Shown: piece by piece, positions 12,404 to 23,970 of the stretch
How positions within the stretch are numbered: the first letter of the stretch is position 1
Layout: each line of letters opens with the position of its first letter
Origin: Aurifilum marmelostoma
Lineage: Eukaryota > Ascomycota > Sordariomycetes > Diaporthales > Cryphonectriaceae
Direction: 5' to 3'
Assembly (NCBI GenBank): GCA_027559495.1
Contig: JAMXSV010000017.1
Location: 1,798,001 to 1,862,000 of the forward strand
Length of the DNA: 64,000 nucleotides
The notes under the pieces: model-generated
Database searches by the model: none
Seen by the model: the letters and a program-made list of their open reading frames with translations, nothing else
What the model was told of the DNA's origin: nothing
Position numbers and translations under genes: made by a program

Positions 12404-14142
12404 TCAGGGATCGTAGGGACCCTTTGCCCTTCTTCCCGAGAGCAGTTCTGCTCCGCCTTCATCCCTCACGAGGTAGATGTCTTCGTGGCGGACGCCGAAG
12501 CGGTTCTCAAGGTAGATGCCTGGCTCGTTGGTAAATGTCATGCCGGCCTGGAGACGGACATCCGTATTCCACTTGTTGAGGTACGGAGACTCATGGGCTA
12601 GTTATGCGTTTGGTGTTAATAACTGGTCATCGTCATCATAGCATGAAGATGTGTGTATAGCCTGACCTTTAATTCCTATGCCGTGTCCTAGTCGGTGCGT
12701 GAAACCCTCTCCATAGCCAGCATCCTCAATGATGGTTCTCGCTGCCATGTCGACGCTGGCAGCCGTGGCGTTGGGCATGAAGGCATGTGCTGCTGCCGTC
12801 TGGGCATCCAGGACGATATCCCACACGCGCAACTTCTCGGCATGCAGGTCTGTGTTTGATGCTGTCCACTCCGCCTCTCCTTCCAGCTCTGTCCCAAAGC
12901 CAAGCAAGCCCTTCAGCATCATCAATAGTGTGCCCTCTCCTCTACCGTGGCACGCATGACGCCGCTGGTCAGGCGGGTCAATGAAGAAGCTCCGACAAAT
13001 ATCCGATGAGTAGCCCAGATAATGCGCCCCGACATCAATCACGACCATGCTCTCGTGCGTCAGCTTCTTCCACCCCGTCACGAACCCGCCGTGGGGGAGC
13101 GCTCCATGTTCCTCAAACAGAACAATGTTGAAGAACAGCTCAAAACCCACCGACAGCAGCGCGCTGTCCAGTATGCCCGTCACCTCGTTCTCCGTCAGCC
13201 CCGGGACTAGACACGGCCGCATCGCCCGCACAGCCTCGACAGTGCCCGTGTTCACGGCGCGCAGCAGCTCCACCTCCGCGGGGCTCTTCTGCTGGCGCAC
13301 GAGCTCCACGGCCGGGTTGAGGCCGACGGTCTTGAACCCGGCGCCTTCGAGCCCGCGGACGATGTAGTCGCGGATCTCTTCGTCCATCATGAGCGTGGGC
13401 GGGTGGTGGCCTGGGCTCTCGTCGAAGAGGTGCGACTCGAGAAGCGTGGTGTAGGGGTTCCAGTGCTCCTCCCAGACCACAATGTCCAGCTCGGGGTCGC
13501 GGCTGGGGATGCCTAGCATGAGCACGCGGCCCTCTTCGAAATGGGGCGAGAGGAAGGCTGTCTTGGCCTGGACAGCCCCTGTGGTCGCGTTGGGCGCGCT
13601 AGGCATGACGATCATCAAGAAGGGACGCTCTTCTGGCTCCCATGGCTCCCAATCGGTCTGTGAGATGTTGCCGTAGTACCTTGAGAGATGCGTTGATTAG
13701 ACATATATCGCGATTATTATTATTTTTTATTAAAAAAACCAAAAACAAAAGAGAATCAATAGAAATGTCCTCAAAACGACTCTACTTACTGAAAGGTGTA
13801 GCCTGGCTCAAGCACAAACGCGTCCACACCTGAAGCAGCGAGAGCCTGTGCCAGACGATCACGGCGCTCGATGAACTCGTCTGCCGTGATGGGTTCAGCG
13901 TTATCGAGAAAGGAAAGGTCTTCGTGGAGATTTCTTATGGCGCAACTTTGCACTCTCTCGACGACTGATGACGATGGTCTGGGATAGACAGTGGCGGGTT
14001 GCAGAAGGTCTCGGGCGTTGAGTAGGGCGAGTAGATACACCGTAGACACTACACAGACCAGGCCAGCGATGTAGCGAGACCAGATGCCTGGTCGACGTCT
14101 GTTCTGAGCTCCTGTCCTTTCGTGCTTCTCCATGTTGCTCAT
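12404..14142 (-). CDS. Membrane-anchored M24 peptidase (aminopeptidase P / creatinase fold)
   Basis: Three exons, 14142-13790, 13679-12667, 12597-12404, give 519 residues. Residues about 22-42 form one transmembrane segment after a basic N-tail (RRRPGIWSRY), so a type II anchor is likely. A creatinase-like N domain follows, then the M24 pita-bread domain. All five metal ligands are present: the two Asp in IDVGAHYLGYSSD, His in HRLGHGIG, Glu in FTNEPGIY and Glu in GVRHEDIYL. The family hydrolyses X-Pro or related bonds with two metal ions; the substrate here is unknown. Splices rebuild GYTFQYYGN and GIGIKAHESPYLNKW. The first intron is 110 nt with an AT-rich core. A possible extra 57-nt in-frame intron lies at 12889-12945. 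Ends tail to tail with the gene at 11801. Confidence 0.88.
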
Positions 14143-14464
14143 AATCTTTGTGGAAAGACTCAGGAGGGTGTTGTGTTGGCGAGGAGGCCTTGGAGGGGAT
14201 ATTTACGGAGTTGATCGACGGGTGTTTCCCCGCGATTCGATGCCATGGGATGCAACGTGGGGCTGGGTTCTGGGGACAGCCGGCAACCTTTGAGATAAGG
14301 TCTTCTGAAACGCATTCCACAGACTATAGGTAGACCTTGAAGTTCTTAGGTTTGAGTTTGGCATTTCTCCTGTTGATTACACCATTTAGATATATGATAT
14401 AATTTTTTAGTCGGCTAATAAACAAGCGCCACTGCGGTTTTGGAAATAGAGCTCATACGAGGTA
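14143..14464. other. Intergenic, upstream of the M24 gene and downstream of the MFS gene
   Basis: 322 bases. Promoter and leader of the minus-strand M24 gene plus the 3' region of the transporter. AT-rich at 14390-14420. No other feature seen. Confidence 0.5.
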
Positions 14465-16517
14465 CTAATCATATCCGACAACATCCCGGGCCGATCTTGG
14501 TTTTCTCTCCCATGTAAGCAGCGCACAGAGAAAAGTCACGGCACAGAAACATAGCATCACCGAAAACTGCTCCCGATAACCTTCGTCGTATACCTGCCGG
14601 ACTGCCTGGCGCGTCGACTCGGGGAGCTGGTTAATGTATGCCACCGAGTCGGAGATCTTTGCCAACTGTTCCGCGTCGAGGATGAGGGCGAGCCGCGGCG
14701 AGGTGTAGTTGCTCAACACCGTGGCACTGCAGAAGCAAGTTAGCTGTCTTGGACGGTCGAGAAATTTGAGAGATCCACCACAACGAGCTCTTTGGGCATA
14801 CCTGATCGCCAGCCCAATCGTCCCACCAAGCACACGAATCTGGGTGACAGCCGCCATCGCGACGGCCATGTGCTCCCTGCTCACGACCAGCGGGACAAAG
14901 ATGACCAAAGTAACCAGTGTCATGCCGAAACTAAAGCCCATGATCGCCTCGTACCCGTATAGTGCGGCGTCGCCTCCCAGCCCGGAGCTGGCTAGACCGA
15001 CACCGATGAGCTGTAGTGCAGCTCCCGTCACCACAAGGTAGAAGGGTGGTAGAAATCTCCTGCTCACCAGGAACCCACTCACAGCAGTCGCGAAAGGTGA
15101 CAGCAGCAGTAGCGGCAAGAGACGGATGCCAGCCTCGAAGGCGCTGGAGCCGTCGACGGCTTGGTACCGCTGCGGCAGATTGATCAGCACCGTCATGAAC
15201 GGCGGACCGGTGAACAGACCGGCCAGGACCAGCCCGACCAAAAGGCGGTTCTTCATGAGGTGTAGTGGGAACACGGGTTCAGAGACTACGTGGTCGCGCC
15301 CGACGCGAGCTTCCCACCCGACGAAGACGAGCAGGGAGATGACACCGACGACAATGGAAGCGGTGATCGGGGCACTAGACCAAGCGTAACGAGAACCGGC
15401 CTCTTCGAAGCCGAAAGCGAGGAGGATAGAGGCGGCCAGGAGGAGGAACGCGCCGAGGAGGTCGAGGCGCGCGAGTGAAGTGCGGGTGAACTTGTGTCGG
15501 AGGCGTACGGCTGCACCCGGGATTCCTTGATGAGGGAAGTGTGTGGGCATGATGAATGCGACCAGAGCTGTCGCTATAGCCCCTGCTGGTGCGCTTTGAT
15601 GGAGTATAGAGAGTCAGCAAGGACCTCGTGAAGAAAGTATTTTTTCTGGGTGTGAAGAGGAGACTGACTTGAGGAGAAAGACCCAGCGCCAGGAAGAGCC
15701 GTCGTTGATCACACCGCCGAGGATTGGACCAAGCACAGAGGAGAAGACCTGAACGAGAGAAACGAGAGAGACATATATGCCCCATTTCTCCTTGGGTACC
15801 ATCTCTGGGTTAATTACTGTCACCATGGCGTATATCCCAGCTCCACCGATGCCCTGAAAGGCTCGGAAAATGATGCTATTGTTTTGTCAGTGCCGGACGA
15901 GTCACCTGCGTGGGCGGGCTACACACAGATGAAGCATATTTGAGACGGAGCCGCATACGATGGAAAAGATGGTGAAGAAGCCCAAGCCCATCAGAAACAT
16001 GAACTTCCTGCCGAGAATGTCACTAAACTTGGCGTAGATGACAAGAAATCCGGTATAGGTCAGCAGATAGGAGACGACGACCCAGTCCCGCTGTTCGAAG
16101 CCTCCTAGAGCGTTGGTTATGGAGACCAGAGATGTGCTGACGATTGTTGTCTCCAGAGTCGAAAGAAGTAGAGACAGGCAGAGACTGGCATGATAGATAT
16201 GAGCATGCATGAAGTATAGTTAAGAGACAGTAATAGAGGCTTACGGACGCCAATGTCAGGAGGTAGAGCCTCCATCCTGTTAGATACACCCGTGGAATCT
16301 CACCACCATCGGCGAAGACAACAGCATTTGTAGTAGAATTGCCCTCCTCAATGTTCAAGGACCCTAGGACATCAGTGCTTGTGAGTGAATCAGTATTGGG
16401 CACTGCTACTTCGTTTTCAGTGGTCCTCTGTTGTGCGGTAGTGATCTGTGAAGCTTCCAATATGGGCTGGTTTGCTGGCGCGGGACCCAGCCCATCGGAG
16501 TCCCTTTTGGATGTCAT
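14465..16517 (-). CDS. MFS transporter, DHA2-type (14-TMS drug:H+ antiporter)
   Basis: Five exons, 16517-16249, 16184-15927, 15875-15669, 15593-14802, 14726-14465, encode 595 residues. Introns are 51-75 nt and all five exons join in frame. After a polar N-tail of about 80 residues the helices begin (GWRLYLLTLALCLSLLL). Family signs: STLETTIVSTSLVSI in helix 1, RDWVVVSYLLTY, motif A FSDILGRK, the IIFRAFQGIGGAG block, motif C GPILGGVIND, and SSWRWVFLLNAPAGAIA. Later helices and a final SVMLCFCAVTFLCALLTW segment match the 14-helix plan. Such proteins export toxic or secondary compounds using the proton gradient; the cargo cannot be told from sequence. It diverges from the broken SDR gene across a 1.1 kb spacer. 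Confidence 0.93.
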
Positions 16518-17580
16518 GAGACTGATATGAGCACAACGGATGAGATCCCCCGCCTCGCACTATGATCACTGAACGGGGCTGCGGTGAGAATTGACGGGGG
16601 AGGGCTGGATTTTTTTGTACGCGTGTGGCAGCATATCTGGAAGACCAAGTAGCACTATAGCGAGAGACTGTGTTGTCTACAGCCGTGCCATGTGCAATTG
16701 AAAGAGAAGAAGGAGAAATTGACAGGCTGTCCAGAGGCATTGAGGGCACGAGGGATTCAGACCCTGGAGGGCTAGACAAATGCGCTCAGCCCCAGCGGTC
16801 TGCAACAAGCTGGAACGCGAACACGAAGTTCACAAAATTAGTGCCAGAGGTCTTTGATCTGTGATATGAATCATACTGGGAAAATACTGGAGGGGTTACG
16901 GCTCGTCAGTGCTGGCAGAGCAGCCTGAAAGACCTCAGGAACGTGGGACGGCCACGCATTCCAGAGGGCGCTTGCTATGGCACATGCCTGCCAGATAATA
17001 TAGAAAGCACTACTGCGGTGACTGGTGTGGACAGCTCAAGTAGGTAGTCAGGACTGTACTGTAGTCTGCTGTAGGCAAAGAGCCTTCTGTGCCTTTTAAA
17101 GGTGTAGTAACCTACAAGGGCCGACCCTACTGGCCTGACGACCGCCCACTATCGGATTTTAGCATCGCCGTCTACGCCCAAATCCGACGCCTCGGCTCCT
17201 CCTGGACCACGCGCGCTCCGACCCGAACATACTGCGAGCAAATGCCAACTCAAACAGGAGCATATCATTTGCTTACGTGACACGGATATATCTTGTACGA
17301 TACAGATATCCAAATCCGAACGGCCTAGTTGTGCTACTGCAAGATTGAGCCATGATCATTTTATTGCCACCTGTGATCAAGCCATCAGGTATGGCAAGCG
17401 AAGACTCGCTGAGATGGTGTGGTGGCGTGAATATAAATATCAAATATCAGTCTTGGAAACAAGAAACTTCAGTGTTCAGAATGCTCATACATCACCCAGC
17501 CACGATCTAATCCATTACATTCAGCAATCAAGACCGTGACGGTAACTCACCCTAATCTCCATAAAAGGCTATCCATCGTC
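16518..17580. promoter_or_regulatory. Divergent spacer between MFS transporter and SDR
   Basis: About 1.06 kb holding the upstream regions of both genes. ATAAAAGG at 17561 lies only 20 bases before the SDR ATG. No gene recognised. Confidence 0.45.
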
Positions 17581-18395
17581 ATGTCTCTCTCCGGCAAGGT
17601 CATCATCATCACTGGTGGTAGTAAGGGAATCGGCAAGGCCATCGCCTAGCGGTTGGCCAGCGACGGTGCCTCTGTCGTGATCAACTTCTCTAGCGACGCA
17701 CTCGCAGCAGAGCAGACGGTGAAGCAGATAGGCGCGGACAAGGCATACGCTGTGCAGGCCGATGTCGGTCTCGTGGATGGGGTTGATAAGCTCGTCAAGG
17801 CCACAATCGACAAGTTTGGCAAAGTCGACGTTGTGATTCCCAACGCGGGCATTATGGGGATGAAGACAGTCGGGTCCGCCTCAGAGGCCGATTTTCACAG
17901 CATGTTCGCGCTGAACGTCAAGGGCCCTTATTTCCTGGTCCAGGTTCGTCTTGTGTTACTGTCATTACTATACTATCATCTGCAAAAGATGGCCACTGCT
18001 GACTCTCACAACTGCAGAGGGCAATTCCACACATGGGCCCTGGCGGTCGGGTCATCTTCGTCAGCACTGGTATCAACAGGGCGACGACAGTGATGCCACC
18101 GTACACCCTGTATGCCGCTACGAAAGGCGCCATTGACCAGATGACTCGCACCATGGCCAAGGACCTGGCCACCAAGGGGATCAACGTAAACGCTATTGCG
18201 CCCGGCCCAACTGAGACGGAACTGTTCATGAACGGGAAGAGCGAGGCGCTGTTGGAGGGCATCCGGAAGAGCAGTCCCTTCAACCGGCTTGGTCAACCTG
18301 GAGACATTGCCAACGTGGTTGCGTTTTTGTGTGGACAGGACAGTGGCTGGGTTGCTGGACAGATTATCCACACGAACGGCGGGGCATTTGTCTGA
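17581..18395 (+). pseudogene. SDR-family oxidoreductase interrupted by an in-frame TAG
   Basis: Two exons, 17581-17943 and 18018-18395 (74-nt intron GTTCGT..TGCAG), would encode 245 residues plus one stop at codon 23. The protein is a classical short-chain dehydrogenase: cofactor motif TGGSKGIG, NAG (PNAGIMG), catalytic Ser in IFVSTG, YAATK with Tyr and Lys, then PGPTETEL, and a normal C-terminus (HTNGGAFV). Codon 23, TAG at 17647-17649, sits between KAIA and RLASDGASVV, where relatives have Gln, Glu or Lys. No ATG follows soon enough to start a working enzyme, since the Gly-rich motif lies before the stop. Everything after it is intact, including the intron, so the break is recent, a polymorphism, or a sequencing error. 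A C-to-T change in CpA would give exactly this TAG. No GT..AG intron removes it and leaves the fold intact. Confidence 0.85.
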
Positions 18396-19441
18396 ATCGG
18401 AAAGAAAATAAGAAAGGGGGAAAAAAAAATAAAATCTAGAAATAGACTCATGTTACTACTATGTACAGAACCATGAGCGGGTCCGGGACACTGCTGTATG
18501 CGTACGTTCATACCATGGTAGCTGTCGTTAATATCTATAATTTAACAGCAGTATCAGCCCTACCCGCTTTTGCTGCCTTATGTGAGGATCGAAATACATT
18601 CCCATGTAGAAAGAGCCCAAAGCATCGTACCCACTCACAGAGGTCGCAAATCATCAGAATGATGTAGCTCCACAATAACAATTGCATGCATATATACATG
18701 CTATGGTGGTATGTAGCATGATCCTGTGGGCTGGTGGTGCCAATCGGCTGTCACGGCGCTGTTTAGGGGGGTCCCAGGAGGAGGACAAGGGCTCTCTTTT
18801 TTGTCGAGGGTTGGAAACAGTACCCAACTACTAGACTACCCCGTCTTCAGGCGGCGGTCCTCTACAATTTTAAACGCTGTGTGCGCCTTCGGCCCCCTTT
18901 TATCGAATCTCCTATCGTCCCCCTGTCTAACACGCAGTACTGTGGTAAACTGTATCCCCGGACCCCATTTGGATCGACTCAATCTAATTTTAGAGATCGT
19001 TTGCTAATTCGCAGTATTTGTGTGTGTAATTCGTCTCCGAGGTGGGAGCTGGCTGGTCCCATGCTGTAACTGGAGCGCTGGGGGCAGCGAGCGACCTTTC
19101 GGAGCTTCAGCTCTCCAAAGAGGGACATTTGGTGAGAAAACAAAAGGACCAGGGCCAGGCGCACAGAGAGAGATGGGAAAACAAAAGAATCACATCACAT
19201 GTCTCATAGTTCAGACAACCTCCCTAGAAGTAATATGGTAAAACAGACTCCTTTTTACGATTAGTGTTAAGCTTCTAAGGGAGCCAGCCAAATTGTCATA
19301 ACTCATCAAGTGTGTGCCTAGTGGTTACTACATATCATCTAGCATAGTATCACTCTCCAGGGGCTCTCCTTTTCAGCCCCGCTGTGGCACTAAGCCGCTG
19401 CGGTCTCCTCGCTGGAGTCTCCCTACTGGAGCCGTTGCAGT
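18396..19441. other. Intergenic between the SDR and the SCH9 leader
   Basis: No gene recognised. An A-rich stretch at 18418-18435 follows the SDR stop. Short open frames on both strands lack motifs. Confidence 0.45.
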
Positions 19442-20069
19442 ATGGACCCCACATCTTGACCTTTTGGAGCCTGGGCCTGGACCAGTTTTCCGGTTTGGGA
19501 GGCCTGGTCACTGGCGGTGCCCTCCTCCCCCCGGGCAGCTGGCCACTGACCCGGTGCTGATCTGTCTTACCAAGCAGAGACCACCAAGCAGCCTGACACA
19601 GGCACCCTGACCTCACCTCACCGCAGCACTTGGGTCCCATCTTGTGCCACCCGCTGTACAGCCACCAGCCATCAGCCATCCCGACCCTTCCAACCAGACC
19701 ATCACCACCACCCTTCTCCAACTCCAACTCACCCATCGACGCGCAAGGTCTTTGGTTCTATCAGCATTCTTTCCTTTCTGTCTCTAGACAAATCAATCAA
19801 GCCTGCCAAGATTCTTTTTTCTCAGGAGCACAAAGGCCATTCATTCTACCACCCTCAATCTGTAGGGCATTGACATCACTCTTGGTGACGACCTCAGCTC
19901 ACCAGTGCTTATCTTTTCCCATCCATCTCCTATCACCGCCTTCCCCCCCTTTCTGCTTCTGGGCATTCACTGGTGTTGCCAGCTGCGCTTCCCACAACAA
20001 CACCTCCCGCAGCAGCTGTCGCATCATTGGACTTCCTCACCCAAGCTCTTTGGACAACTCCTATCCACC
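19442..20069 (+). promoter_or_regulatory. Long pyrimidine-rich leader of the SCH9-type kinase with a five-codon uORF at its 5' end
   Basis: ATG GAC CCC ACA TCT TGA at 19442-19459 is the last ATG before the start codon at 20070. After it no ATG in any frame occurs for more than 600 bases. The stretch is rich in C, T and CCACC-like sequence. This is the pattern of a long, scanned 5' UTR. The transcription start is unknown, so whether the short uORF is in the mRNA is open. Confidence 0.5.
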
Positions 20070-22276
20070 ATGTCTTCGTGGAAAATCACCGAGAGTAAGT
20101 CGGAGTTTGGCGCAATGCAGCGCAGTGCACCTGATTGTCTTCTGTGAAGCGCAGACCGTCGTCATCCGACAGCTCGTCACTGGCTCTTGGCACCGGTCTG
20201 CTCTTAGTTGGGCCATGCACAGAGTTCTATTACTAACTGGCATTTCCTCTCGTCCAGAGTTGAAGAAGACGCACCTGAGCAGTCCCCTCAGCAGCTTCGG
20301 GCGCTCGCCGTCCCAATCGACCATCACCGACAAGGATGCAAAGACGCAGCCTCAGAGCGGCCCTAGTGGCACTGCCCCATCGCCAACTCCTCCAGACAAC
20401 AACATCGGTACGATCCATCCCACCCGGTACAATATTCGGTGTTTGAGGACCAGCGTGATGTACTGACACAGATCAGCCTCTTCGGAAGCTTTGACACAGA
20501 CGCCTGTCGAGTTTGCCCCCAAGCCCGGCATCCTCGTCGTCACCCTCCACGAGGGCAGGGGCTTCGCCCTGCCCGAACCGCACAAGAACATCTTCAGTAG
20601 CCACACGACCTCTGCATCACAAGGAGGCGGATCGAGCATTGCTGGTTCTGTACGGACCGCCCCGAACGGCCATAGACCTAATACCTCTGGTGGCTTCGGA
20701 AATGTGCCGACAAACCACGGACGAGTTTCTGGCAAGTACATGCCATACGCCCTGCTTGATTTCGATAAGGTGCAGGTCTTTGTCAACTCGGTCGAAGGCA
20801 ACCCCGAGAACCCGCTGTGGGCCGGCTCCAATACTCAGTACAAGTTCGATGTGTCGCGAGTGACAGATGTCACTGTCCACCTGTACATCCGAAACCCGAC
20901 CGCGCCCCCAAGCGTCGGCCGTGCCAACGATATTTTCCTTGGTGTCGTCCAGATCAAGCCCCGTTTCGAGGAGAAGCACCAGTTTGTGGAGGATCCCAAG
21001 GCGAACAAGAAGGATCGGGAGAAGGCAGCGACCGAGTTTGCGGAGAAGGAGAAGGCGCTGGGCCACAGCGGTGTTCATTGGGTTCCCGTCGGTTATGGAC
21101 AGGGAGAGCTCAAGATCGGTATCGAGTATGTGGAGAACAGGGCCGGCAAGCTCACCATTGATGACTTTGACCTCCTCACCGTGGTCGGCAAGGGCAGCTT
21201 CGGCAAGGTCATCCAGGTCCGCAAGAAGGATACGAACCGTATCTACGCCCTCAAGACGATCCGCAAAGCCCACATCATCTCCCGATCCGAAGTCACCCAC
21301 ACCCTCGCCGAGCGATCCGTTCTCGCACAGATCAACAACCCGTTCATCGTCCCCCCTCAAGTTCACCTTCCAGTCGCCCGAGAAGCTGTACTTTGTGCTG
21401 GCCTTTGTCAACGGCGGAGAGCTGTTCCACCACCTGCAGAAGGAGCAGCGCTTCGACGTCAACCGGTCTCGATTCTATACCGCAGAGCTGTTGTGCGCTC
21501 TCGAGTGCCTGCACGGCTTCAATGTCATCTACCGAGATCTGAAGCCCGAGAACATTCTGCTGGACTACCAGGGCCACATTGCGCTGTGTGACTTTGGTCT
21601 CTGCAAGCTGGATATGAAGGACGAGGACCGAACTAACACCTTCTGTGGTACTCCCGAGTATCTCGCCCCCGAGCTCCTCATGGGTCAGGGTTACAACAAG
21701 ACCGTGGACTGGTGGACGCTGGGTGTCTTGCTTTACGAGATGCTGACGGGGCTCCCCCCCCTTCTACGACGAGAACACCAACGAGATGTACCGCAAGATC
21801 CTGGGCGAGCCGCTGCACTTTCCCAGCCACGACATCGTGCCTCCCGCCGCCAAGGATCTGTTGACCAAGCTGCTGAACCGCGACCCGGCGCAGCGTCTGG
21901 GCGCAAACGGCTCGGCCGAGATCAAGGCGCACCCTTTCTTCCATGCGATTGACTGGCGTAAGCTGCTGCAGCGCAAGTATGAGCCGACCTTCAAGCCCAA
22001 TGTGGTAAGTATTGCATCCTTCGATCCTGCCGCGACATTCGGGAGTACACGTATACTGATTCACGTCACCAGGCTGGCGCCATGGACACGGACAACTTCG
22101 ACCCAGAATTCACCCGGGAGGCGCCTCAGGACTCATACGTGGGAGGTGTTCCCCTCTCGGAGACCATGCAGAACCAGTTCCAGGGCTTCAGCTACAACCG
22201 CCCGATCGCCGGTCTCGCGGACGGTGGCGGCAGTGTCAAGGACCCTTCATTCATCGGCAGTGTCACAGGCCGATAA
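20070..22276 (+). CDS. SCH9-type AGC protein kinase (C2-like domain + kinase), with two +1 frame breaks as given
   Basis: Exons 20070-20094, 20268-10=20258-20407, 20477-22004 and 22073-22276. The first exon has only eight codons (MSSWKITE). The N half holds a C2-like domain (PGILVVTLHEGRGF to GELKIGIEYVE). The kinase has GKGSFGKV, YALKTIRK, YRDLKPEN, CDFGLCKL, activation loop TNTFCGTPEYLAPE and DWWTLGVLLYEM. The tail has the AGC hydrophobic motif FQGFSY. These mark the SCH9/SCK group, TORC1- and PKA-linked kinases that set growth, ageing and stress response. Two spots break the frame: C6 at 21351-21356, where five C would read NPFIVPLKF, and C8 at 21754-21761, where seven would read GLPPFYDEN. 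Both are +1 and do not compensate; literal translation stops at 21591. Allowing for them the protein has about 634 residues. Homopolymer error is the likeliest cause. Confidence 0.88.
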
Positions 22277-23970
22277 AGCGAGACGAAGAGATGCCCACAA
22301 GATTTGGAATGACACAAGAAAGCAGGTTGGATGATGGATTTTGCATTTGTACAACTATGAGGGTGCATAACAGCAGCATGCAGGCAAGAGTCATGTTGCA
22401 CTTGCAAGGGCATGTACTGATGGTGGTGATGAGTGGGAGGACCCTTTTGTCACAATCAACCATTCATGGAGGAGTGAGGTGGAGGGACTGCCTTGTCTAC
22501 AACCCTTCTTTCTCTTGTAGCCTCCTTTCCCCGTGCACATCTTGGGCTGAGTACCACCTTGTTCTTTTCCCACCTCACATACTGGAGTTCGGTTTGATTT
22601 CCCATGCTCTCCCACTGGCACAAACCTGCAGATGGGGTTGTTTTTTTCTTTCTTTTCACAACAAGGAGGCTCATTCTTGCAGAGCTTGACGGTCTGCAAA
22701 TTTCTGGCTTTTCTGAGTGTGTCTAACACAGTGGAGAGACTAAAGGAAGGGGGGGAAAAGTCTGGTAGAGAATAGCTTGACCACCCATGGACATTGTGCA
22801 GTAAAGCAGTTCTTAGAGGAGACGGCAGGCAGATAAACAACAATACACATCGGGTATCTCCAAAGAAAGAAATAAGAAGAAGAAGGAAGCAAGAAAAAAG
22901 AGAAAAAAACAGAAAGGTGGTCTGATGTGCTGGGTTCTGCTTATTCGAATTGTAGATCACCACTCTAGAGATCGTTCGTCATGCCACTCCATCTTGACTC
23001 ACCCAGCCGAACAAGCCTAGGGCCAGACCCCTCCTTGCCTGGGAATTATATCATGACTACATTGAAGACGGTCTTTCAAGATCATATGTCTATAGATAGC
23101 CCATCTGTGGGAGCTTGGGATTCAGAATGCCTTCAAGCCTGCTCTGTAGATGACCAGAGACATAACAATGCAGTGCTTCACAAACCTCACAATGATCTGT
23201 CAGAAGCATGTGGGGTATGTCTTGGCTCCGACTGGATGCATGGTGACGCAGATATCTGATGAAACCGTACCGAGGAGGGGTATGTTACTCTGCTCCTGAT
23301 AGGCCGCCGAATTCTGTTGAGCTTTCCATACCCTCCGAAACTCAATCTGAGATGTGCAATCGAGTTGAGCTTCATCCACCAAATACTTGTGCGTGAACAT
23401 CCAACACATACAAAATCAACTGCTAAAATATACAGGGTGAGTGCTTCCGCCTGTCCCTTGGAATGCTGTCAAGGATGTACCTTCTCTTGCATGCTGTGCC
23501 CCTCTTTTTGTGGAAGCTGTGTGACACCACTGCGGGGCAGCTGTCATGGTGCTGCTGTGCTGTGGTGGGAAGGCATGGGATGGGAAGGGACCCCGCTTCC
23601 AACTTGTTGGCGGACATCAATACGGATGCTGCGGAATTTCAACAACTTCTCTCTTTTCGACACAAGAGCTGATCAGCTAGCATCACAGTCCACCTGTTGA
23701 ACAATCAACACTTTTTTGCGTGTCAATTGTGTCAAGCAAGCACTGGCGTTGAAGGTATGTCTCCAATAGGTTCCCCGTCTTGTTATGTTCCAGATCACCA
23801 GCTCCTAGATCGGTCACCCGGCCACAGCTCCCTTCCCATTCCTCAAGTCACCAGATTCCCAGCCCTAGGCCGTCCATCTGGCTTCCTCCCCGTCGAACAC
23901 ATCTGACATAGCTTATTAGCCTGCATAGAATCATCAATCGATTGCCCCTTCAGTTCCATCACTAGCCAAC
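22277..23970. other. Intergenic between SCH9 and PGI
   Basis: 3' UTR of the kinase and promoter/leader of PGI. C/T- and T-rich stretches occur at 22630-22660 and before 23970. A 92-codon open frame from an ATG at 22981 has no recognisable motif and is not called. Confidence 0.5.

Noticed and set aside
17581..17660. A short intron removing the SDR stop codon
   Set aside because: The only GT..AG span that covers the TAG would be about 32 bases and would delete the cofactor-binding Gly motif.
19630..20466. 278-codon plus-strand frame across the SCH9 leader and second exon
   Set aside because: No ATG in its first 440 bases, Ser/Pro-rich translation and no motif; it only borrows the true second exon's frame.
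20617..21462. 281-codon minus-strand frame over SCH9
   Set aside because: Antisense shadow; the plus strand carries a clear kinase.
21351..21761. Programmed frameshifting as the cause of the SCH9 breaks
   Set aside because: Two independent +1 events in plain C runs, with no known slippery or stimulatory element; homopolymer error is simpler.
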